From positions 1-58,850 of the forward strand of contig CALLIG010000176.1 of NCBI GenBank assembly GCA_938009735.1: DNA of 58,850 bases. Reading direction: 5' to 3'. This DNA comes from an uncultured Flavobacteriaceae bacterium (GTDB lineage: Bacteria > Bacteroidota > Bacteroidia > Flavobacteriales > Flavobacteriaceae). Within the stretch, counting starts at the first letter, position 1. Each line of letters begins with the position of its first letter. Below the pieces are notes generated by a model. That model saw nothing but the letters and a program-made list of their open reading frames with translations. It was not told where the DNA came from and ran no database searches. Shown piece by piece: positions 35,386 through 43,609 of the stretch. The translations under genes and the position numbers were made by a program.

Positions 35386-36008
35386 TATTTAGTACAGTTT
35401 TTATGTGTCTGCTCTGCTCTATCAGCTCCCCAATTTGGGTGAAAGTCAGACTCAGGTTTAAAGTTAGCGAAAAGTTCTAAAGAACGTTTCACATCTTTAC
35501 AGTAAGGTGCGATGTCTTTACCAAAGTATGCTGCGGAGCCCATATCCCATTCTGCTTTTGAAAATACAACTCGAAGGTTATCAGGGTCTAATTGTGCAGC
35601 TTTTTGATACAGGGCTACTACTTTTCCAGATAGGGTCATACCATAGGTAGCACCATCAAAAGCAATCCATGCGGTATGGGTCATCGCTTGCTGTACTAAT
35701 ATTTCAGAGTTATCAGGTGAAATCGCTTTCGCTAAATCGATAAACTCTTGTGCCTTTTCTAGATTCTGAGTTAGTTTTTCTTTATCCTTTTCTCCGAACG
35801 ATGCTATAGTATTGATCTGAGCAACGTAATAATACGGAAGCCAATTGTCTAGCTCCGCATTTGAAATACGCTCGAACATATTAGATGCGTCGGCTGTTTT
35901 GCCTTCTCCCCATAACTGAAATGCTTTTTGCATTCCATTAGTGTATTGGTCTTGAGCGAAAGTAACTGTAGTTAGTAGTACTGCTAAAATTGTGATTATT
36001 TTTTTCAT
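35385..36008 (-). CDS. Periplasmic TPR-like protein, first gene of the 2TM operon
   Basis: This 207-residue protein has a signal peptide (about residues 1-18, MKKIITILAVLLTTVTFAQ). Its helical repeats look TPR-like, for example MQKAFQLWGEGKTADASNMFERI and AVALYQKAAQLDPDN-type segments. It is probably periplasmic or membrane-attached. Its stop overlaps the kinase start as TAATG, so the two are co-translated and it may feed a signal into the kinase. A 250-bp gap to the divergent gene at 36259 is AT-rich and holds the operon promoter, but I find no perfect TAnnTTTG box in it. Confidence 0.7.
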   Translation of the reverse strand: MKKIITILAVLLTTVTFAQDQYTNGMQKAFQLWGEGKTADASNMFERISNAELDNWLPYYYVAQINTIASFGEKDKEKLTQNLEKAQEFIDLAKAISPDNSEILVQQAMTHTAWIAFDGATYGMTLSGKVVALYQKAAQLDPDNLRVVFSKAEWDMGSAAYFGKDIAPYCKDVKRSLELFANFKPESDFHPNWGADRAEQTHKNCTK

Positions 36009-36258
36009 GATGTTCGTTTTGTTTACAAAGCAAAATTGCTATGAAACCTCTTCTTTTAAAAAAAAGATAGACTGAATTGTAGAATTCATACGACGGACTG
36101 TAATTGTATTATGTCTACAGAAGAGTTTATTAATATTACTTGATGATGCATTGTCAAATAATCAAAAAATACAATCATAAGAATAGATTACATTAAAAAC
36201 TTTAAAATCATATTATTTCTTTATTTTTAAATCGGTTCCCTGCCAATAGATCAATTCT

Positions 36259-36981
36259 ATGAAACCAATCAAACGCCGCACTCCACCATTTATCAACTCA
36301 GGTTATTATTTTGTTGCATTATTTGTGCTAGTTATAGCTGGCTTCTGGCCTTCTTATTTTGCTAAATTTTTTGATGGCACAGCTGATTTTACTTTCTATC
36401 TACACTTTCATGCGGCTTTAGCAATGCTTTGGGTTTTTATGCTTATTGCTCAACCCATTCTAATCCGCCAAAAGAAATTCACACTACACAGAAAAATCGG
36501 AAAGCTATCTTATGTTCTAGTGCCACTCATTTTTATTTCCATTATTCTATTGGCGCATAGTACACTTCGAGGTCCTAAAGAAAATGTTGGTCTTGAATTG
36601 TGGATTCCTTTTAAAGATCTCTTGGTTTTTGCAGTTGCCTATGCTATTGCTATAAAATATCGCAAAACCTTAGCCATTCACGCACGTGGTATGATAGTGG
36701 CAGGAATCGTGCTCATCGAGCCAGCTTTAGTTCGACTAATACTTTATATGTTTTTCCCTGATGAGGGATTCGCACCTAACGGCTACCTAACAACGATCGT
36801 ACTTCTTTATACACTTCTGATTGGTTTAATAGTTGCTGAGCGAAAGCAAAAGACAGGTAAATGGGTGTTTCCATTAGCATTAGCACTTTACATTTTTGTA
36901 CATTCCGTCCTAGTATTTCAAATTAAAATACCAGGTTGGCAATTGTTTGCCGAATGGTTTAAAGCCTTACCGCTAACATAA
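36259..36981 (+). CDS. Multi-pass membrane protein (DUF2306-like)
   Basis: This is a 240-residue protein with about seven hydrophobic segments, near residues 16-36, 45-68, 80-100, 118-133, 145-160, 175-193 and 203-221. Conserved-looking histidines occur in YLHFHAALAMLW, TLHRKIGKLS and IHARGM. Such a set resembles DUF2306-type membrane proteins, where His may bind haem or metal, but this is not sure. It is divergent from the 2TM operon and 37 bp before the DUF3500 gene. No operon partner with a clear function is seen. Confidence 0.65.
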   Translation: MKPIKRRTPPFINSGYYFVALFVLVIAGFWPSYFAKFFDGTADFTFYLHFHAALAMLWVFMLIAQPILIRQKKFTLHRKIGKLSYVLVPLIFISIILLAHSTLRGPKENVGLELWIPFKDLLVFAVAYAIAIKYRKTLAIHARGMIVAGIVLIEPALVRLILYMFFPDEGFAPNGYLTTIVLLYTLLIGLIVAERKQKTGKWVFPLALALYIFVHSVLVFQIKIPGWQLFAEWFKALPLT

Positions 36982-37018
36982 TCAACCCTTTTACTTTAGA
37001 CATCTCAATAATCACGAA

Positions 37019-38230
37019 ATGAAAAAAAATCTAATTCTTTTGCTAATTCCAATCTTTCTAGGATGTAAACAAGTAACCGTTCAAAAAACCGATGCGACAA
37101 AAATTGAAGAAATGCATCAACTCAGCGGTGCTGAAAAGTATTTTGCAGAATTGGAAGCAAAAGCGCTGTCTGAAACCTTCAGAGGTATTGAAACTGAAAA
37201 TGGAAAGGAATTGGGCGTATTCCCCATAAAATCAACTGGAGTTTCAACTGCTCCAATACAAAAGGCCGCCAAATCTTTTTTAAAAAGTTTGACAGAAGCT
37301 CAACAAGAAAAAACACAATTCGCTATCGACGATGATGAATGGCGAAAATGGTGTAATGTCGATAATGGCATCTATCATCGACAAGGTATCAGTCTAAAAG
37401 AAATGACTAAGATTCAAAAAGAGAGTGCATTCAGATTAATGCAGGTTTCGCTTAGCGCAAAGGGCTTGCAGCTCAGCAAAGATATCATGAAGACCGATCA
37501 AACTTTAAAAGAACTTAATGGTGGAGATTTAGCTTATGACGAAGAGCTTTACTTTTTCACGCTTATGGGTGAACCTTCATCATCAGAACCTTGGGGTTGG
37601 CAATTAGATGGCCATCATTTGGTTATCAACTATTTTGTACTCGGAGACCAAGTGGTAATGTCTCCTGTTTTTATGGGCGGCGAACCAATAATTACAACAT
37701 CAGGAAAATACACAGGGAATACTTTGTTTCAAGATGAACAGAATATTGGATTAGATTTTATGCAAGAGCTTCCACAAGAGCTTCAAACGGAAGCGATACT
37801 TTCCTCTTCAAAACATGATAACGACATAAAAGCAGAAGCTAGTAAAGACAATGTTACGCTTAACTATGAAGGTTTGCTTGTTTCTAATCTTTCTGAAGAT
37901 AAAAAAATGAAATTGGTTCATCTGATATCCCAATATATCAACAATATGGAAGAGGGACATCATCAAATAAAAATGGAAGAAATTAAGGAGCATTGGAACA
38001 GTACTTATTTCGCATGGGTGGGTGAAACCACCGAAGATGCTGTTTTCTATTATCGAATTCATAGTCCGGTTGTCTTAATCGAGTTTGACCATCAAGCAGC
38101 TGTAGGTGTTCCTAATAGCCTTAAAGGTCCTATTCGAAATCATATACATACAATGGTCAGAACACCAAATGGCAATGATTATGGCAAAGACTTGTTGCGT
38201 CAACATTTAGAAAAAAGTCATGGTCATTAA
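37019..38230 (+). CDS. DUF3500 lipoprotein
   Basis: This is a 403-residue protein with lipobox FLGC (MKKNLILLLIPIFLGC). It matches DUF3500, with EPWGWQLDGHHLVINYFVLGD in the middle and, at the end, RNHIHTMVRTPNGNDYGKDL followed by LRQHLEKSH. The conserved HHL and HIH residues may bind metal. The family function is unknown; members are often secreted and found beside peptidases or hydrolases. The next gene is an M28 peptidase 109 bp downstream. Confidence 0.85.
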   Translation: MKKNLILLLIPIFLGCKQVTVQKTDATKIEEMHQLSGAEKYFAELEAKALSETFRGIETENGKELGVFPIKSTGVSTAPIQKAAKSFLKSLTEAQQEKTQFAIDDDEWRKWCNVDNGIYHRQGISLKEMTKIQKESAFRLMQVSLSAKGLQLSKDIMKTDQTLKELNGGDLAYDEELYFFTLMGEPSSSEPWGWQLDGHHLVINYFVLGDQVVMSPVFMGGEPIITTSGKYTGNTLFQDEQNIGLDFMQELPQELQTEAILSSSKHDNDIKAEASKDNVTLNYEGLLVSNLSEDKKMKLVHLISQYINNMEEGHHQIKMEEIKEHWNSTYFAWVGETTEDAVFYYRIHSPVVLIEFDHQAAVGVPNSLKGPIRNHIHTMVRTPNGNDYGKDLLRQHLEKSHGH

Positions 38231-38339
38231 TTAACAAAAACCTGCTAAACCTATCATTTTGAGGGCAATGGATAATCTATTACCTTATACCAACGAAAAC
38301 TATTTTTTATAACTGAATAAAAATGAAAATATCTTTACC

Positions 38340-39854
38340 ATGAAATACTATTTAGCCTTGGGCCTATTTGCAATGATGACTACAATATTCGCTCAAACCG
38401 ATGCTGAAAAATCCGCAGAAACAGTAGACAAAAGCAACATTGAAGGCCATATCTATTTTCTCGCGGATGACCTTCTCAAAGGAAGAGCAACAGGAAGTCC
38501 TGAACTAAAAATTGCTGCTTCCTATTTAGCAAATACATTACGAAGTTATGGAGTCAAACCTAACCCCAAAACTGGAAATTATTATCAACAAGTGAAATTG
38601 AAGCAGGTTTCTCCCCCATCCAAAGTTGAAATTCAAATTAACGGGACTAAGTTAAACGACTATGCGCTTATCTTTCCTTCACCTGTTAGTGCGAATGGCG
38701 ATGCCCTATTTCTAAATTATGGTCTAGAAAATGATTATCAAGGAAAAGATGTAGAAGGAAAAATTGTCATACTCAAAGCAGGCGGGCCGGATGCCAAAGA
38801 TGCACGAGCTGCTTTTATTTTAAGTAGGGAGAAACAAAAATTTGCCAAGGCGAACGGTGTTGCAGCTATTGTTGAATTGTTAGCTACCGATAATGCTATG
38901 TGGAGTACAATAGATCATCATTTAAACGGTGTTCAGTTAACGTTAATGGAAGCTGAAAAAGAAGAAGACAAAAGTAAGGATGACCAAGTAGCTCATATCT
39001 GGATTTTTGATAGTGGTGCAATCCTGGCAAAAGAGTTTGCGGCTTCAAAATCATTAAAAGCAAGTATCGCTCTTAATGAGAAACATGAAGAAATTATCAT
39101 GTCTCAAAATGTTATTGGTACTGTAAAAGGTACCGATCCTAAACTTAAAGACGAGTATCTCATTTATTCTGCTCACTATGATCATATTGGTATTGGCAGG
39201 CCTGACACCAAAGGTGATAGCATCTACAATGGAGCCCGTGACAATGCAATTGGAACAACGGCAGTTTTGAACATTGCCGAAAACTTGGCGAAATATCCAA
39301 CAAAGCGTTCTGCTCTTTTTATTTTATTTACCGGTGAAGAGAAAGGCCTATTAGGAAGTCAGTATTATGTTCAAAACCCTGTTATACCATTGAATCAAAT
39401 GATCTATTGTTTTAACACCGATGGCGGCGGATATAACAATACCAGCTTGGCTACCATCGCTGGCTTAAAGCGTACCACCGCACAAAAACATATGGTCGAA
39501 GGTGCAAAGACTTTTGGATTAAAAGCACTTGACATTGATGATGTGGCACCTGAGGAGGGGCTTTTTGATCGAAGTGACAATGTAAGCTTTGCTGCTGTAG
39601 GGATTCCCGCCCCTACCTACTCCACAGGTTTCGATGCCTTTGATGAAGAAATCAATAAATATTACCACCAAGCTGCCGATGAGGCTGATAGCATTGATTA
39701 TGACTATTTGGTCAAATTCTACCAAGGTTATGTGTTATCAGGCAGATTAATCGCCAATGACCCCGCTAAGCCTTTTTGGATCAAGGGCGACAAATACGAA
39801 GCAGCTGGCAATGTGCTTTATGGTATTACTTCAGGTGCTCCAATAAAAAACTAA
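38340..39854 (+). CDS. Secreted M28-family aminopeptidase with PA domain
   Basis: This is a 504-residue di-zinc peptidase with a signal peptide (residues 1-18, ending IFAQ). The zinc and catalytic residues are H279 (SAHYDHIG), D301 (GARDNAIG), the catalytic E333 and ligand E334 (FTGEEKGLLGS), D361 (FNTDGGG) and H443 (YHQAADEAD). A PA-type insert about residues 105-245 lies before the catalytic domain, as in secreted aminopeptidases. It should remove N-terminal residues from peptides in the periplasm. It is the first of three peptidases in one direction. Confidence 0.92.
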   Translation: MKYYLALGLFAMMTTIFAQTDAEKSAETVDKSNIEGHIYFLADDLLKGRATGSPELKIAASYLANTLRSYGVKPNPKTGNYYQQVKLKQVSPPSKVEIQINGTKLNDYALIFPSPVSANGDALFLNYGLENDYQGKDVEGKIVILKAGGPDAKDARAAFILSREKQKFAKANGVAAIVELLATDNAMWSTIDHHLNGVQLTLMEAEKEEDKSKDDQVAHIWIFDSGAILAKEFAASKSLKASIALNEKHEEIIMSQNVIGTVKGTDPKLKDEYLIYSAHYDHIGIGRPDTKGDSIYNGARDNAIGTTAVLNIAENLAKYPTKRSALFILFTGEEKGLLGSQYYVQNPVIPLNQMIYCFNTDGGGYNNTSLATIAGLKRTTAQKHMVEGAKTFGLKALDIDDVAPEEGLFDRSDNVSFAAVGIPAPTYSTGFDAFDEEINKYYHQAADEADSIDYDYLVKFYQGYVLSGRLIANDPAKPFWIKGDKYEAAGNVLYGITSGAPIKN

Positions 39855-39881
39855 ATCGCAACATTAAATCAAATCAAGCTT

Positions 39882-41903
39882 ATGAAAAAGCAACTTCTTT
39901 TTATACTGGTTTTAAGCTGTTTCACTTTTTTGCAAAGCCAAACAAAAACCAACTTAGAATTAGTAGACATATTTAATATGGAATATGTTTCAGACCCGCA
40001 AATTTCACCTGATGGAAGTCAAATTTTATACGTTCGGAATTTTAAGGATGTCATGACCGACAAAAACCTGTCAAATATATGGTTGGTCAACGTTGATGGA
40101 AGCAAAAACAGACCCATCACCACAGGAAACCAAAATGATTTCTACCCAAGGTGGTCGCATAGTGGTAAAAAAATCATCTTTAAATCAAATCGACAAGATG
40201 AACGAATGAAACTGTTTGTTATGTGGATGGATTCTAAAGAAATTGCACCTTTAACGAACACGCCAAAATCACCAGGCTCGATAAGCTGGTCTCCTGACGA
40301 TCGTTATTTAGCCTTTACGATGTTTGTTCCAAAAGCAAGTAAATCGATTATAAAAATGCCTGCTAAACCAGAAGGCGCTAAATGGAATACCCCACCAATA
40401 TACATTGACAAATTAAATTATCGTGGAGATGGCCAAGGCTATCTCAAAGGAGGAAACACGCAAATATTCACTTTATCAATCGACGGTGGAACGCCAAAAC
40501 AATTGACTTCTACTGATTTTGACCATGGGGCACCTGAATGGTCAAAAGATAGTAAAAAACTTTACTATTCTGCCAATTACAATGCAGACGAAGCATTTGA
40601 ACCTAATGATAGTGAAATCTACGAACTGAACTTATCAGATAAAAAAGTTACCGCTTTGACTGATCGATATGGTCCGGATGATTCCCCTAAAATTTCTCCT
40701 GATGGCACCAAAATGGCTTATACAGGACTAGACGATAAATTACTCGGATATCAGCAGAATCAATTGTATGTGCGGAGTATTTCTGGTGGAACAGCAACCT
40801 TACTTTCCGCTGATTTTGACCGTAATATTTCAAACATACAATGGGCAGGTGATGGAAAAGGACTTTACTTTCAATACGACGATAAAGGAGAAACAAAAAT
40901 CGCTCACATTACCCTAACCGGAAAAATTACAGACAAAGTTAATCATGTCGGTGGACTATCTTTAGGAAGACCATACAATGCAGGGACCTATACCGTATCT
41001 AAAACAGGTACGATTGCATATACGTTAGGAACTACATCGCATCCTGCAGATTTAGCAGCAACTTCCAAAAAAGGGAACAAGCGATTAACTTATGTTAATG
41101 AGGATTTATTTTCTTTTAAAGATTTGGGCAACGTAGAAGAACTCTGGTGGAAATCTTCTTTTGACCAACAAGATATTCAAGGTTGGATAGTAACGCCACC
41201 GAATTTTGATCCTTCAAAAAAGTATCCCTTCATTTTAGAAATTCATGGTGGTCCATTCTCAAGTTATGGCTCGGTATATTCAGCAGAAATTCAAGCCTAT
41301 GCAGCAGCAGGATATGTAGTATTGTATTCCAATCCGCGTGGCAGCACAAGTTATGGAGCAGATTTTGGAAATCTTATCCATCACGATTACCCTAACAATG
41401 ATTATGACGATTTAATGAGCGGTGTAGATGCCGTGATTAAAAAAGGCTATGTTGATACAGAGAACCTTTTCGTTACCGGAGGAAGTGGCGGTGGCGTACT
41501 CACCGCATGGATTGTTGGCAAAACAGACCGATTCAAAGCAGCGGTAGTAGCCAAACCAGTAATCAACTGGGCAAGCTTTGTATTGTATGCAGATGGGGCT
41601 GCTTTCTTCGCTAAATATTGGTTTGGAAAAAAGCCATGGGAAGACCCAGAAAGCTATTTTAAACGTTCTCCTTTAAACTATGTAGCAAACGTAACTACGC
41701 CTACCATGCTTTTAACAGGAGAAGAAGATTACAGAACGCCCATTGCAGAATCAGAACAGTTTTACACGGCATTGAAGTTAGAAGGCGTAGAAACCGCAAT
41801 GGTTCGTATACCAGGAGCATCACATGGCATTGCAAATAGACCCAGTAATCTAATTGCCAAAATAGCTGGTGTTTTGGCCTGGTTTGAGAAAGATAGAGAC
41901 TAA
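39882..41903 (+). CDS. Secreted S9-family prolyl oligopeptidase / acylaminoacyl peptidase
   Basis: This 673-residue serine peptidase has a signal peptide (about 1-20), an N-terminal beta-propeller with repeats such as ISPDGSQILYVRNF and WSPDDRYLAFTMF, and a C-terminal alpha/beta hydrolase. The catalytic triad is S535 (GGSGGG), D616 (GEEDYRTP) and H648 (PGASHGI). This is the S9C type, which cleaves short peptides and often acts on blocked N-termini. It lies 27 bp after the M28 gene and 60 bp before the M20 gene, so the three probably form one transcript. Confidence 0.92.
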   Translation: MKKQLLFILVLSCFTFLQSQTKTNLELVDIFNMEYVSDPQISPDGSQILYVRNFKDVMTDKNLSNIWLVNVDGSKNRPITTGNQNDFYPRWSHSGKKIIFKSNRQDERMKLFVMWMDSKEIAPLTNTPKSPGSISWSPDDRYLAFTMFVPKASKSIIKMPAKPEGAKWNTPPIYIDKLNYRGDGQGYLKGGNTQIFTLSIDGGTPKQLTSTDFDHGAPEWSKDSKKLYYSANYNADEAFEPNDSEIYELNLSDKKVTALTDRYGPDDSPKISPDGTKMAYTGLDDKLLGYQQNQLYVRSISGGTATLLSADFDRNISNIQWAGDGKGLYFQYDDKGETKIAHITLTGKITDKVNHVGGLSLGRPYNAGTYTVSKTGTIAYTLGTTSHPADLAATSKKGNKRLTYVNEDLFSFKDLGNVEELWWKSSFDQQDIQGWIVTPPNFDPSKKYPFILEIHGGPFSSYGSVYSAEIQAYAAAGYVVLYSNPRGSTSYGADFGNLIHHDYPNNDYDDLMSGVDAVIKKGYVDTENLFVTGGSGGGVLTAWIVGKTDRFKAAVVAKPVINWASFVLYADGAAFFAKYWFGKKPWEDPESYFKRSPLNYVANVTTPTMLLTGEEDYRTPIAESEQFYTALKLEGVETAMVRIPGASHGIANRPSNLIAKIAGVLAWFEKDRD

Positions 41904-41963
41904 TCAATGATAAAACGCTCTAGAAAGTTCCACAAAAACCTTGATTAAAACCATCTAAATACT

Positions 41964-43391
41964 ATGAAAAAAATATTTCGTGTACTGGCGCTAGCACTTC
42001 TAATTGTTTTAGCCATTTTACTTGTAAACACCTTGATGCTTAGTTCGAAACAAGTTCCCGCTCAAAGCATAACAGAAATTAGTCTGCCTGATGATGTATT
42101 TCAAAATTTATCCAAAGCCATACAGTACCCAACCATTTCGTTCAGCGAAGAGGCTGTACCAGATTCTGCAGCTTTTCTTGGGTTTCATCGTTTTCTCAAA
42201 GCCACTTTCCCACTAACCCATGAAAAACTATCCCTTGAAAAAATTAACGATTATAGCCTTTTGTATAAATGGGAAGGCTCAGATACCACTAAAAAACCGA
42301 TCATCTTCATGTCTCACCAAGATGTGGTGCCTGTAGACCAGCCCACATTAGGCGATTGGGAAGCCGGACCTTTTGATGGTAAAATAACGGCAACTGATAT
42401 TGTTGGTCGTGGTACTATGGATGACAAAGGGACTTTGATGGGCCTTTTAGAAGCGGTTGAAAAGTTGCTGGAAGAATCATATCAGCCCAGTCGTACGATA
42501 TACCTCGCTACGGGTCATGACGAAGAAGTTGGGGGTGCCAATGGTGCAGCCGCTATTGCGAAACATTTAAAAGAAAAGGGCGTTCATGCGGCCATGACTA
42601 TTGACGAAGGTGGTTTCTTAGCAGATGGCTTAGTACCTGGTATTGATGGTTCTGTGGCCATGGTGAACCTTGCTGAAAAAGGCTTTGCCTCTTTCAAACT
42701 GATTGTAGAAACGAATGGCGGCCACAGCTCTGCACCTCCTCGTGAGAACACCATAGGTATGTTAGCACAGGCCATTGTTGATTTAGAAAATAATCAATTG
42801 CCTTATAAACTGGTCAAACCTATTGATTATCAATTTGAATATATTGGCGCCGAACTTCCTTTTTTCAAGCGAATTGCTTTTGCTAATCCGTGGTTATTAA
42901 AAAAGCCGGTACTTGAAGCACTAAACGCTCATACGACAACTGCACCTACTATTATTAATGGTGGGGTAAAGAACAATGTAATTCCTACCGTCGCGGAGGC
43001 TACTATTAATTTTAGAATTCTTCCTGGCGAAACTATTGACTTAGTTGAGGAACATATTAAAAGTACCATTTCTGACAAAATCAAAGTCGAACGTAGTGGT
43101 TTTCTAACGAATCCTTCTACAGTATCAAGTATCGATTCTGAGGCTTACAAAACCTTAGAGCAAACCATTCGCAATGTATTTCCGAGTAGTATTGTGGTGC
43201 CCGGTTTGGTAGGCGGTGGTACCGATGCCCGCTATTTTTACGCTGTTTCAGATGATGTCTATCGCTTTTACCCCATTCGCATAGGTCCTGATAGTATGAC
43301 ACGTTTTCATGGCATTGATGAAAAAATAAGCAAAGAAAACTATAAAGAAATAATTGCCTTCACCTACCATTTAATTAAGAATTACAAGTAA
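41964..43391 (+). CDS. Membrane-anchored M20-family carboxypeptidase (PM20D1/CPS-like)
   Basis: This is a 475-residue di-zinc peptidase with an N-terminal hydrophobic segment (about 5-25) that could be a membrane anchor. The first metal motif is SHQDVVPVD (H118, D120), the second VGRGTMDDKG (D153), the catalytic and ligand acids GHDEEVGG (E187, E188), and a GGHSS turn follows near residue 253 in the lid domain. The GGGTDARYF and RFHGIDEKI blocks complete the C-terminal metal site. It resembles carboxypeptidase S and PM20D1 and should hydrolyse N-acyl amino acids or dipeptides. Together with the M28 and S9 enzymes it gives full peptide degradation. Confidence 0.9.
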   Translation: MKKIFRVLALALLIVLAILLVNTLMLSSKQVPAQSITEISLPDDVFQNLSKAIQYPTISFSEEAVPDSAAFLGFHRFLKATFPLTHEKLSLEKINDYSLLYKWEGSDTTKKPIIFMSHQDVVPVDQPTLGDWEAGPFDGKITATDIVGRGTMDDKGTLMGLLEAVEKLLEESYQPSRTIYLATGHDEEVGGANGAAAIAKHLKEKGVHAAMTIDEGGFLADGLVPGIDGSVAMVNLAEKGFASFKLIVETNGGHSSAPPRENTIGMLAQAIVDLENNQLPYKLVKPIDYQFEYIGAELPFFKRIAFANPWLLKKPVLEALNAHTTTAPTIINGGVKNNVIPTVAEATINFRILPGETIDLVEEHIKSTISDKIKVERSGFLTNPSTVSSIDSEAYKTLEQTIRNVFPSSIVVPGLVGGGTDARYFYAVSDDVYRFYPIRIGPDSMTRFHGIDEKISKENYKEIIAFTYHLIKNYK

Positions 43392-43468
43392 TAAAAGCTG
43401 GTTTTTATGATTAAATTCTTCCGGAAAATTTGTCAAAACCATGAGCCGCTTCTAGGTCCGACTCGGAT

Positions 43469-43574
43469 GGGCCCCACCCCTAGCCCCTTCGAGGAGGGGA
43501 ATAGTTTCTGCAACGAGTTCACCTATTAGTTAGTTACACCTCCCCTCTTCGGAGGGGACTGAGGGATGGGTCCC
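43469..43574. repeat. GC-rich imperfect inverted repeat (REP-like)
   Basis: The left arm (43469-43500, GGGCCCCACCCCTAGCC then CCTTCGAGGAGGGGA) pairs with the right arm (43537-43574, CCTCCCCTCTTCGGAGGGGA then CTGAGGGATGGGTCCC) when one is reverse complemented, with a few mismatches and gaps. Each arm also holds its own short hairpin around TCGA or TTCG. These are high-GC islands in AT-rich DNA, set in the 218-bp gap between two genes, and are typical of extragenic REP-type elements. Confidence 0.65.
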
Positions 43575-43597
43575 TAGCATTATCCCACAATTTCCCC

Positions 43598-43605
43598 TAA
43601 TTTTG
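43598..43605 (+). promoter_or_regulatory. Candidate promoter -7 box (TAATTTTG)
   Basis: This matches TAnnTTTG and ends 4 bp before the ATG of the FAD-dependent gene, so a leaderless transcript would be implied. The chance of a random match in such DNA is high. Confidence 0.3.
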
Positions 43606-43609
43606 CCAC

